This document shows, piece after piece, positions 1-5,345 of a stretch of 5,693 nucleotides of DNA. Both the position numbers and the translations under genes were made by a program. Within the stretch, counting starts at the first letter, position 1; the number at the start of each line of letters is the position of its first letter. The stretch comes from Coriobacteriia bacterium (lineage in GTDB: Bacteria > Actinomycetota > Coriobacteriia > Coriobacteriales > UBA8131): NCBI GenBank assembly GCA_009781525.1, contig WQXZ01000115.1:1-5693 (forward strand). The letters are read 5' to 3'. A model generated the notes under the pieces. The model did no database searches. It was not told where the DNA came from and saw only the letters and a program-made list of their open reading frames with translations.

Positions 1-65
1 TCATCACAGATAGAGAAATGGTAGAGTTCATAAACGAGGCTGTTGCGTCTGCAAAGGTCGCGTAA
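1..65 (+). CDS. C-terminal end of an unidentified protein (5' truncated)
   Basis: An open frame enters from the left edge and ends at TAA 63-65. Reading from position 3 it gives ITDREMVEFINEAVASAKVA, an acidic-to-alanine-rich helical tail. It has no stop before the window edge and normal codons, so it is plausibly the end of a real plus-strand gene. Twenty residues are too few to assign a family and I do not recognise it. It converges on the rhodanese gene across a gap of about 140 bp. Confidence 0.55.
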   Translation, partial: ITDREMVEFINEAVASAKVA

Positions 66-120
66 GCTAACTAGGTTTCGCGGACATTATTAACTGATGT
101 ACTGCGGAAAGTTATCCAGA

Positions 121-184
121 CGCTGCAAGCCGCGCGCGCTACGCGAGCCGCTGCAAGCACGCGCAAGCTGCCGACAAGCTTCGC
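121..184. repeat. GC-rich patch with 10-bp direct repeat and hairpin in a convergent gap
   Basis: The 141-bp gap between the two convergent genes contains a markedly GC-rich stretch. CGCTGCAAGC occurs at 121-130 and again at 149-158, with CGCGCGCGC between them and further CAAGC words at 164-168 and 175-179. Positions 161-184 can fold into an 8-bp stem (GCG plus AAGCT against AGCTT plus CGC) with one bulged C at 164 and a 7-nt loop. There is no T-tract on either strand, so this is not a standard intrinsic terminator. It could be a rho-dependent or bidirectional termination region, or a dispersed intergenic repeat. Positions 66-120 show nothing notable. Confidence 0.4.
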
Positions 185-206
185 ATGCACAGGATGTTCT
201 CCCTAC

Positions 207-644
207 TCAGTCCAGCACAATTTCATACGGCCACATCATAATGCCACCGAGGTCGTAGACATTGGTGTAGCCTAAACTGATAAGTAACTGAGCAGCGTTT
301 GCACTGCGACCGCCACTTAGGCAATAAACGATAATCAGCTCATCCTTGTCCGGAAAAGCCGACGGTGCATAAGCGCTCAGCGAATCACCAGGAATACTCA
401 CAGCAGTCGGAATATGCCCAGCAATAAATTCGCTTTCAGTTCGAACGTCAACCAGAGTATATGGCTCGTCCCCATCGATCAGAGCCTTGACATCGTCAGC
501 ACTGATAACACGATAAACACCCACTTCATCTCCTTGCTCGCCCGAGCCCGACTTGCCCCTGCCACAGCCAAACAGCAAGCAAGCACAAACAACTATCGCG
601 CAAATCGCGATAACCCATCGCAGCTGACTGGAGTTGACACGCAT
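207..644 (-). CDS. Rhodanese-domain lipoprotein
   Basis: A 145-residue protein. Residues 1-27 are a lipoprotein signal: a basic start (R2, R9), a hydrophobic core at about 11-26 and a lipobox LLFGC with the lipidated cysteine at C27. A short Gly/Ser/Glu-rich linker leads to one rhodanese domain at about 45-145. Its landmarks are LVDVRTESEFIAGHIPTAVSIP (64-85), the catalytic loop CLSGGRS with C108 and R113, and the closing LGGIMMWP (132-139). Rhodaneses carry sulfur as a persulfide on this cysteine; the signal places this one outside the cytoplasmic membrane, anchored by lipid. ATG 644-642 directly abuts the TGA of the upstream flavodoxin, and GAGGGAG within that gene's last codons serves as ribosome binding site, so translation is probably coupled. 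The sulfur donor and acceptor cannot be told from sequence. The domain is intact, with no missing catalytic residue. Confidence 0.9.
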   Translation of the reverse strand: MRVNSSQLRWVIAICAIVVCACLLFGCGRGKSGSGEQGDEVGVYRVISADDVKALIDGDEPYTLVDVRTESEFIAGHIPTAVSIPGDSLSAYAPSAFPDKDELIIVYCLSGGRSANAAQLLISLGYTNVYDLGGIMMWPYEIVLD

Positions 645-1115
645 TCACTCCCTCATTTCTGCTGTAAACCGACTGATTGCATTGTCGTCGATGATGTCAG
701 TGTAGCTACTCATTTTGCCGACAGCTCGCATGATCAAGCGCTCGAAAAAGCTGGCCTTGGCTGGATCGAATACCCCGCCAAGAAAAGCAATTGCTCTCGC
801 AGCATCTAACAATTCTGGGGAGAAGTTCGCGGTGAATGCACCAGCCTGCGCTTCCGCTCCCATGCCACAGAGAAACAAACCAAGCCGCTTGCTGCAAAGC
901 ATTGCTGTGTTCTGCGCCAGGAACAGCTGAGCTTGCTCCAGGATTTTGCCTGCATAGATTGCGCTTCCTACGATGATGCAATCGAAGTCAGCCAAGACAG
1001 GGTGCTCACCTTTCTTCAGGTCATGCATAACAGTGTCATCGATTCCGCTTGCGATATGCTGAGCTACAACAGCAGTCGAACCATGCTTGGTTGAATACAG
1101 TATTAACGTCTTCAT
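645..1115 (-). CDS. Flavodoxin-domain protein, HemG-like
   Basis: A 156-residue protein with no signal or membrane segment. It opens with a flavodoxin fold: strand MKTLILY and the FMN phosphate loop STKHGST (8-14), then IIVGSAIYAGK (47-57) where HemG proteins have a GASIRYG-like segment. The C-terminus, GGVFDP then FFERLIMRAVGKM (113-135) and a downstream Asp-rich turn, resembles the end of menaquinone-linked protoporphyrinogen oxidase HemG (about 180 residues). I therefore place it in the flavodoxin_5/HemG-like group of FMN electron carriers. No haem genes are visible, so I do not claim HemG activity; many small proteins of this group have unknown partners. ATG 1115-1113 is preceded by GGGAGAAG at good spacing. 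It is the first gene of a two-gene operon with the rhodanese lipoprotein. Confidence 0.82.
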   Translation of the reverse strand: MKTLILYSTKHGSTAVVAQHIASGIDDTVMHDLKKGEHPVLADFDCIIVGSAIYAGKILEQAQLFLAQNTAMLCSKRLGLFLCGMGAEAQAGAFTANFSPELLDAARAIAFLGGVFDPAKASFFERLIMRAVGKMSSYTDIIDDNAISRFTAEMRE

Positions 1116-1158
1116 AATAACTTCTCCCTAAAAAATGACACCGTATACATCCTACATC

Positions 1159-1189
1159 TTTATAAGTGTTATTGCAGGTATAAATGCAA
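1159..1189 (-). promoter_or_regulatory. Possible promoter of the flavodoxin-rhodanese operon
   Basis: On the minus strand TTGCAT (1189-1184) and TATAAA (1164-1159) lie 19 bp apart, about 45 bp upstream of the flavodoxin start. The hexamers are reasonable but the spacing is longer than the ideal 17 bp, so this is a weak call. Confidence 0.28.
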
Positions 1190-1219
1190 CCATACGAGTA
1201 GTGCTTGAGGGAAGACGGG

Positions 1220-1236
1220 TAGTAACCAGATTACTA
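1220..1236. repeat. Inverted repeat, possible operator
   Basis: TAGTAA (1220-1225) and TTACTA (1231-1236) are perfect 6-bp inverted arms around CCAGA, in the divergent control region. The total of 17 bp with half-sites about one helical turn apart fits a dimeric repressor site. It lies about 105 bp upstream of the flavodoxin gene and about 60 bp upstream of the TATAAT that serves pit. I cannot match it to a named regulator. Confidence 0.3.
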
Positions 1237-1271
1237 GTATTTATCCTACAGATCGAAAGACCTGACTGTTT

Positions 1272-1303
1272 TTGTCTTCAATCGTTATAAAAAGGTCTAT
1301 AAT
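1272..1303 (+). promoter_or_regulatory. Probable promoter of the pit operon
   Basis: A perfect -10 hexamer TATAAT sits at 1298-1303. The best upstream hexamer, TTGTCT at 1272-1277, is 20 bp away, so the -35 is poor. Transcription would begin near 1310, giving a leader of about 115 nt before the Pit start codon. The Pho-box-like repeats would then lie at and just downstream of the start site. Confidence 0.42.
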
Positions 1304-1312
1304 GTCAAGCCG

Positions 1313-1341
1313 ATGTGAAATCTATGTGAAATCTATGTGAA
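1313..1341. promoter_or_regulatory. Pho-box-like operator: three 11-bp direct repeats
   Basis: ATGTGAA occurs three times at exactly 11-bp steps (1313-1319, 1324-1330, 1335-1341); the first two full 11-bp units are identical. On the minus strand this reads TTCACAT-N4 repeated. PhoP/PhoB-type regulators bind direct repeats with an 11-bp period: the Bacillus consensus is TTWACA-N5 repeats and the streptomycete PHO box has GTTCACC units. The match in core, period and position (upstream of a Pit phosphate transporter operon) supports a Pho box. The repeats are direct rather than inverted, which argues against a CRP-type site despite TGTGA. Whether the bound regulator activates or represses cannot be read from sequence. 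Confidence 0.6.
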
Positions 1342-1374
1342 GTGAGCACCTGTAACGCTCTGTTGTTTAGGCTG

Positions 1375-1387
1375 GAACACGCTGTTC
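1375..1387. repeat. Short inverted repeat in the pit leader
   Basis: GAACA (1375-1379) and TGTTC (1383-1387) flank CGC, about 40 nt before the Pit start. It could be a small leader hairpin or a half-site pair for a regulator. It superficially resembles a Gram-positive LexA box, but the GAAC/GTTC spacing is 5 rather than 4, so I do not call LexA. Confidence 0.25.
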
Positions 1388-1426
1388 AACTGACTTGGAT
1401 TTGCCAAATATAAGGGAAGTCAAAAA

Positions 1427-2491
1427 ATGACAATCGGGTTTACTGATTTTATTAATATGTTGTTTACCAATCCGGTTCTAGCTGTTTTGGTGGTGCTTAT
1501 TCTTGGTGATATCATCATCAATGGAGCAACCGATGCGCCAAACGCGATTGCCACAACTGTTTCGACTCGCTGCATGTCTGCAGACGCAGCTATTCTGATG
1601 GCTGCTGTCATGAACTTCCTCGGTCTTCTAATAATGACTTTTATTACATCAAAAGTGGCGAACACCATCTTTTTCATGGTTGATTTCGGAGACGATCCTG
1701 CGCTGGCGCTGATTGGCGTTGCAGCTGGTATGGTGGCAATCATTCTTTGGGGCGGAGTTGCCTGGTATTTTGGCATACCCACATCAGAAAGCCATGCTCT
1801 GATTGCAGGAATCACAGGCGCAGCCTTTGGGCTCACTGGATCATTCGATGCAGTGAATATGAATGAATGGATAAAGGTCATCTATGGACTGGTTATCTCT
1901 TCAGTTCTTGGCTTTGGCTTCGGTTTTATAGTGGCAAAAACCATCAGGGTAGCTTTTCGGAATGTTCATCGACGCACTGCTGACAAAGTTTTCTCTTTTG
2001 CTCAGATTGGCGGGGCCGCAGGTGTTGCTTTCATGCATGGGGCTCAGGATGGCCAAAAGTTCATGAGCATCATGATGCTGGGTGTAACTCTAGGTGCAAC
2101 CCAGATGGCAGGAGTTACCCTGGAGACGCTCACATACCCCTTCTGGCTTGTGCTGATTTGCTCGCTGACCATGTGTTTCGGTACTGGCATGGGCGGTAAA
2201 CGAATAATCAAGAAAGTAGCTATGGAGATGGTTTCATTTGAGAAATATGAAGGCTTCGCAGCCTCATTGGCTGGAACGGTCTGCATCGGTTTAGCAGTAA
2301 TGACTGGCATTCCAGTATCAACAACCCAGGTCAGCGGTACCGCAATGATGGGTGTTGCAACAGCAAAAAGTATCAAAGGACTCAGGCTTGATGCAGTCTT
2401 AGATCTGGTATTGACATGGGTTCTGACTTTTCCTGGCTGCGGATTAATCGGATATGTTTTTGCAGTCGTTGCCAAGAATCTGTTTAGCTAA
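1427..2491 (+). CDS. Inorganic phosphate transporter, PHO4/Pit family
   Basis: A 354-residue, strongly hydrophobic protein with about ten membrane segments and the two inverted PHO4 halves. The first half carries NGATDAPNAIATTVSTR (32-48) and PTSESHALIAG (118-128); the second carries HGAQDGQK (204-211) and PVSTTQVSG (296-304). A basic loop at about 171-187 separates the halves. Pit permeases bring phosphate across the cytoplasmic membrane, often as a metal-phosphate complex, using H+ or Na+. Compared with E. coli PitA the signatures differ (TDAPN for HDTAN, AQDGQK for ANDGQK), a variant I associate with Gram-positive anaerobes. A few PHO4 members move sulfate instead, but the adjacent DUF47 gene and Pho-like operator favour phosphate. 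ATG 1427 follows AAGGGAAG (1412-1419). It is the first gene of a two-gene operon. Confidence 0.92.
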   Translation: MTIGFTDFINMLFTNPVLAVLVVLILGDIIINGATDAPNAIATTVSTRCMSADAAILMAAVMNFLGLLIMTFITSKVANTIFFMVDFGDDPALALIGVAAGMVAIILWGGVAWYFGIPTSESHALIAGITGAAFGLTGSFDAVNMNEWIKVIYGLVISSVLGFGFGFIVAKTIRVAFRNVHRRTADKVFSFAQIGGAAGVAFMHGAQDGQKFMSIMMLGVTLGATQMAGVTLETLTYPFWLVLICSLTMCFGTGMGGKRIIKKVAMEMVSFEKYEGFAASLAGTVCIGLAVMTGIPVSTTQVSGTAMMGVATAKSIKGLRLDAVLDLVLTWVLTFPGCGLIGYVFAVVAKNLFS

Positions 2492-2495
2492 AATA

Positions 2496-2510
2496 TTGCT
2501 AGCTTAGCAA
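2496..2510 (+). repeat. Small intercistronic hairpin
   Basis: TTGCTA (2496-2501), GCT, TAGCAA (2505-2510) form a 6-bp stem with a 3-nt loop in the 39-nt gap between the permease and its partner. No T-run follows, so it should not terminate the transcript; it might affect mRNA stability or the ratio of the two products. Confidence 0.35.
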
Positions 2511-2530
2511 GATAAAACGAAGGGTATGAA

Positions 2531-3154
2531 ATGGCAAAAAGATTTGATTACTTTGAAGCATTAGAAAACCAAGCTGATTTTGCGGTAAAAGAAGCAGAAT
2601 TGCTGTTGGAGTTTGTGGAGAACTTCAATTTTCATGATTATCCAGACTGGATTGCTCAGATGCATACATTGGAAAACGCAGCGGACTCGCAGATTCACAC
2701 GATATATACCCACTTGGCAACTGAATTCATTACGCCGATTGACCGTGAAGACATTCTGCTTACAGCACAGCGGCTGGATGACATTGTTGACAGCATCGAA
2801 GACATATTGATTCAGATGCACATGTACGATGTTACTGCACTGCCCGAACCCGCGATTAAGCTAGTGAAGCTTATTATGGACGCTACCTTAGCCTTAAAAA
2901 GGGCACTTGAGCAGTTTAAGAGCTTTAAAAAGTCAAGCAACCAGGTCAGATCGGCAATTGTTGAAGTTAACGATGTGGAGGAAAAAGCAGATCGCCTCTA
3001 TTTTCGCACTATGCACAGTCTTTACAGAGAGTATAAAGATGACCCCCTTTATGTGATGATCTGGAGCAATCTTTACGCGCAAATGGAAGCTGCTGTTGAT
3101 AACTGCGAAGTCGTTGCTGATAACCTTGATATGATTATTCTAAAGAACAGCTGA
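2531..3154 (+). CDS. PhoU-like (DUF47) Pit accessory protein
   Basis: A 207-residue, soluble, all-helical acidic protein of usual length for the DUF47/PhoU_div family, which is typically encoded next to pit genes. Family landmarks are ENAADSQIHTIY (48-59), FITPIDREDI (66-75), LDDIVDSIEDI (82-92), VNDVEEKADRLYF (146-158) and the closing EAAVDNCEVVADNLDMIILK (186-205). The repeated E/D-x3-D helices match the metal-binding face of PhoU-type helical bundles. The protein probably binds the cytoplasmic side of the Pit permease and modulates phosphate flux; that role is inferred from conserved gene pairing rather than shown by sequence. The ATG follows AAGGG (2520-2524) with a 6-nt spacer, and the 39-nt gap after pit indicates co-transcription. 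The order here is pit first, accessory second. Confidence 0.92.
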   Translation: MAKRFDYFEALENQADFAVKEAELLLEFVENFNFHDYPDWIAQMHTLENAADSQIHTIYTHLATEFITPIDREDILLTAQRLDDIVDSIEDILIQMHMYDVTALPEPAIKLVKLIMDATLALKRALEQFKSFKKSSNQVRSAIVEVNDVEEKADRLYFRTMHSLYREYKDDPLYVMIWSNLYAQMEAAVDNCEVVADNLDMIILKNS

Positions 3155-3166
3155 GCTATCCACAGA

Positions 3167-3241
3167 AACTCAGAACCGATGATTCACGTGAGTTAGTTTC
3201 ATCGATTTCGATAACTTGTAGTATGCTTTTTGTAGGCATAC
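3167..3241. promoter_or_regulatory. Gap with stacked inverted repeats before the PAP2 gene
   Basis: The 111-bp gap (3155-3265) holds several overlapping symmetries: AACTCA (3167-3172) with TGAGTT (3189-3194); CGATGA (3177-3182) with TCATCG (3199-3204); the 8-bp palindrome TCACGTGA (3184-3191); ATCGA/TCGAT (3201-3205, 3208-3212); and GTATGC/GCATAC (3221-3226, 3236-3241). TAGTAT at 3219-3224 is a weak -10 candidate with no convincing -35. No stem is followed by a clean T-run, so neither a terminator for the pit operon nor a promoter can be fixed, but the region must do one or both. Confidence 0.3.
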
Positions 3242-3265
3242 ACATTACTGAATGCATGAGGTTCG

Positions 3266-3943
3266 ATGAGCAAGCTTTGGAATAACACAAATGGAGCTAA
3301 ACGAGTTGTCTTAGTAGCTCTGCCAGTTATACTTTTCGGCATCATAGGTTTTGGCCTATATGCTGAGATTGCAGTGCTTTTTGAGCATTGGGTTTATTAT
3401 GAGAGCACCGAGCACATGTCGCCAGCTCTGACATTCTGCGTAAAAGCTGTGACTTTCTTTGGCAGCCCTTTGGCAGTTGTAGCTGTCTGCTTGGCACTGT
3501 TTATTATTCCGGTTACAAGAGCGAATTATGCGCTGCCTGCCTCACTATCCGCTTTTGTTGCAGCATGCCTCAGCGCTGCGCTGAAACAATTCTTTGCCAG
3601 GCCAAGACCTGAGTTACTCAGGTTGACAGGTGAGACCAATTATAGTTTTCCGAGTGGACACGCCATGATCACAATGGCGCTATTCAGTGCGATTATGCTG
3701 CTGGCTTGGAAGTATATGAAGACACACGAAGACAGGTTGGTAACTACAGTCCCGATTGTCGCTCTGATTACAGCAGTCGGCCTAAGCCGTGTATATCTTG
3801 GTGCGCATTTCATAACAGACGTTGTCGCTGGTTGGTGTCTGGGACTTGCAGTTGCTCTCTGTGTAGTCTTTACTCAAGATGCCATTCGAACCAGGTACTT
3901 GAAAAGCCAACATCAGAAGCCAGCGGACGACACTGCGGAATAA
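3266..3943 (+). CDS. PAP2-family membrane phosphatase
   Basis: A 225-residue membrane protein with about six helices and the complete PAP2 signature: K107-x6-R114-P115 (KQFFARPRP), PSGH at 129-132, and S174-R175-x5-H181-x3-D185. H132 is the expected base and H181 the nucleophile that forms a phospho-histidine. Family members remove phosphate from phosphatidic acid, phosphatidylglycerol phosphate or undecaprenyl pyrophosphate at the outer face of the membrane; the exact substrate cannot be read from sequence. An in-frame TGA at 3257-3259 excludes a much earlier start. The ribosome binding site is short and close (GAGG 3258-3261, 4 nt from ATG). It lies 111 bp after the pit operon and may be transcribed separately. 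Its last 162 nt are antisense to the end of the convergent DUF454 gene. The polar tail after D185 and the last helix shows no known motif. Confidence 0.93.
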   Translation: MSKLWNNTNGAKRVVLVALPVILFGIIGFGLYAEIAVLFEHWVYYESTEHMSPALTFCVKAVTFFGSPLAVVAVCLALFIIPVTRANYALPASLSAFVAACLSAALKQFFARPRPELLRLTGETNYSFPSGHAMITMALFSAIMLLAWKYMKTHEDRLVTTVPIVALITAVGLSRVYLGAHFITDVVAGWCLGLAVALCVVFTQDAIRTRYLKSQHQKPADDTAE

Positions 3944-4351
3944 CAAAACCAAGTTAAGCAGCTGCTTCTTTGCATAGTTGCTTCTTGTTTTCATCAGCAG
4001 CAGGTGAATTGTGACGCCGATGCCAACAGTGCTTAGTGAGATGTACGCCCACGTGGTGTGCATTGCGATCATCGATATCAGGAGCCCCGTCCAGAGGAAT
4101 GCAATGCTGGCAACCTTCAGCCACAGGCTAATGCCACGTTTGGTCTGATGATTATCAATGTATTGGCCGAAAACCGGACTTTGCTCAAGCCATCTATGAA
4201 ACCGCTCACTACTGGTAGAGAAGCAGAGAGCTGCAAGCAGTACAAAGGGTGTGGTTGGTAGAACCGGTATCAACACACCTACAGCGCCACAACCAAGTGA
4301 AACAAAGCCGAGAGTAATCAATAGTAGGTTCTTAATCTTTTCAGGCAGCAC
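3782..4351 (-). CDS. DUF454/YbaN-family membrane protein with overlong C-terminus
   Basis: With a GTG start at 4351-4349 the product is 189 residues. The family core is clear: helix 1 (about 8-28), the signature GVLIPVLPTTPFVLLAALCF (25-44), SSERFHRWLEQSPVFGQYI (47-65), NHQTKRGISLWLK (67-79), then helices at about 79-97 and 101-120. DUF454 proteins (E. coli YbaN type) are small inner-membrane proteins of unknown function, usually near 120-130 residues. I prefer GTG because GGGGAT (4361-4356) sits just upstream; the only ATG in frame, at 4528, would overlap the divergent gene and add an unrelated N-terminus. After LLMKTR the frame continues about 65 residues without family similarity. The last 53 residues are read entirely antisense to PAP2, so a true extension, chance read-through or a frameshift near 3950-3995 are all possible. 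Confidence 0.78.
   Translation of the reverse strand: MLPEKIKNLLLITLGFVSLGCGAVGVLIPVLPTTPFVLLAALCFSTSSERFHRWLEQSPVFGQYIDNHQTKRGISLWLKVASIAFLWTGLLISMIAMHTTWAYISLSTVGIGVTIHLLLMKTRSNYAKKQLLNLVLLFRSVVRWLLMLAFQVPGSNGILSKDYTESNCKSQTPTSDNVCYEMRTKIYTA
3956..3967. repeat. 12-bp perfect palindrome after PAP2 stop
   Basis: AAGCAGCTGCTT lies 12 nt after the PAP2 stop codon. TGCTTCTT at 3963-3970 overlaps it and recurs at 3979-3986. As a hairpin it would have only a 4-bp stem and a 4-nt loop, with a broken pyrimidine run after it, so it is at best a weak terminator for PAP2. It also lies within the DUF454 frame on the other strand. Confidence 0.3.
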
Positions 4352-4364
4352 TGGTATCCCCGTG

Positions 4365-4395
4365 TTGGTGTTTGATGCAAACGTCCGGATATAAT
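4365..4395 (+). promoter_or_regulatory. Probable promoter of the zinc-ribbon gene, with symmetric -10
   Basis: A consensus TATAAT lies at 4390-4395, with TTGGTG at 4365-4370 as a weak -35 (19-bp spacer). Transcription would start near 4402, about 30 nt before ATG 4432. The same bases read TATTAT on the minus strand (4396-4391), preceded by TTCGTT (4420-4415, 18-bp spacer), which would serve the divergent DUF454 gene about 40 bp away. The two -10 elements thus overlap. Confidence 0.45.
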
Positions 4396-4431
4396 ACACG
4401 AAGAGATGGTTATAAACGAACAGAGAATTGC

Positions 4432-5334
4432 ATGGAAAAACAGAACACGAAAAATGACGATAAGGTATGGCGAAGAACAGGGTCGCTTCTCTCTCATGCG
4501 AAGACACACGACTGCCCGTTTTGCTCAAAGCAGCTTGAGGTCAAAAATGTTGACATAGTGAACGCCTCATCCGAAGAAGCAAAGATTTGGAGCTTCAGTA
4601 GCAGCGGGTTTTCCATCGAGCTAACAGCACCCAATCTGGGTGTACTTCACTGCCCTGAATGCAAAAACAGCTTTCATGTCGAAGCTATACGCAATTTCGA
4701 AAAAGAGGCAAAACGGCTCGAACGCGTCAAGCGTAAAGTGATGAACAGTGGCACATCCTTTAACTACACTCAAATACAAGAACAAGCTGCAAAAGAACTC
4801 GACATCCGATTCTATTGTTTATTTCTGCTGCTTATCAGTGTTGCTCAAGTAATACTGTTTCTGTGTATCTCTAACTATAATTCTCGCTCTTTTATGCGTT
4901 TTCTATATGATGGGAACATTTTCAATCTCTGGGAATTATGCGTTGTGCTGGTGCTTGTGCTGCTAGGAGAAACTGTTTCTCGATTCCGGACTAAAAAGGC
5001 TACCTCAGATGTATACATCGTCTCGCCAGACAATGTCGCACTCAGGAATGATGGCACAAGAAAAGCAAAATCTAACATGAGCAATCTTGGCTACGCACTT
5101 TATCTCTATGCAGCGTTTTTAGACATCATTTTGCTTGTTGCTCTTTCAAGGCACTTTGCAGTTCACGGAGAGCTATGGCAGTTTGGTGATTGGCTGATGC
5201 TAGTTTTAGTTTTTGGCGCAACCTGCTGCGTTGCTCTAATTATCGTGACTATAGTAATAACCAAAGCACGAAGAATCGAGTACGCAAAGCAGGCATTGAA
5301 CGGACTCGAGAGTGGGTTTAAGGTGCGCATCTGA
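4432..5334 (+). CDS. Zinc-ribbon membrane protein of unknown family
   Basis: A 300-residue protein I do not recognise by name. Residues 24-84 hold a split four-cysteine zinc ribbon: CPFC (C28, C31) and CPEC (C74, C77) with 42 residues between. Residues 85-125 are highly charged and helical (EKEAKRLERVKRKV), a likely coiled coil or amphipathic segment. Four hydrophobic segments follow at about 128-147, 165-181, 221-240 and 253-278, with a polar basic loop between the second and third. By charge, the ribbon and the C-terminal basic tail should be cytoplasmic. No catalytic motif is visible. I start at ATG 4432: an in-frame ATG at 4372 lies upstream of the consensus -10 at 4390 and would not be on the transcript. 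The ribosome binding site is weak (CAGAGAA). The ribbon is shared with the next gene, so the two are tandem relatives. Confidence 0.8.
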   Translation: MEKQNTKNDDKVWRRTGSLLSHAKTHDCPFCSKQLEVKNVDIVNASSEEAKIWSFSSSGFSIELTAPNLGVLHCPECKNSFHVEAIRNFEKEAKRLERVKRKVMNSGTSFNYTQIQEQAAKELDIRFYCLFLLLISVAQVILFLCISNYNSRSFMRFLYDGNIFNLWELCVVLVLVLLGETVSRFRTKKATSDVYIVSPDNVALRNDGTRKAKSNMSNLGYALYLYAAFLDIILLVALSRHFAVHGELWQFGDWLMLVLVFGATCCVALIIVTIVITKARRIEYAKQALNGLESGFKVRI

Positions 5335-5345
5335 GCACGACTAGT

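Noticed and set aside
414..809. 131-codon plus-strand open frame across the rhodanese-flavodoxin junction
   Set aside because: It lies opposite two well-supported genes with clear motifs, and its translation shows no domain.
1284..1308. Minus-strand promoter TTGACA (1308-1303) with TATAAC (1289-1284)
   Set aside because: The hexamers are good but only 13 bp apart, too short for a standard sigma-70-type promoter.
1313..1345. CRP/FNR-type site (TGTGA words) or a CRISPR-like repeat
   Set aside because: The TGTGA words are direct repeats at 11 bp, not inverted halves as in CRP sites, and three 11-bp units without spacers are not a CRISPR array.
1375..1387. LexA/SOS box in the pit leader
   Set aside because: The GAAC and GTTC half-sites are separated by 5 rather than 4 bases, and a Pit operon is not an expected SOS target.
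1420..1881. 153-codon open frame on the minus strand opposite pit
   Set aside because: It is a shadow of the strongly supported PHO4 coding sequence: low-complexity Ala/Ile/Ser composition and no recognisable domain.
4372..4431. Start of the zinc-ribbon gene at ATG 4372
   Set aside because: This ATG lies upstream of the consensus -10 at 4390-4395, so it would not be on the transcript, and the added residues resemble nothing.
4352..4528. Upstream extension of the DUF454 gene to the ATG at 4528
   Set aside because: It would add about 59 residues unrelated to the family and overlap the divergent zinc-ribbon gene and its promoter; GTG at 4351 with GGGGAT upstream fits better.
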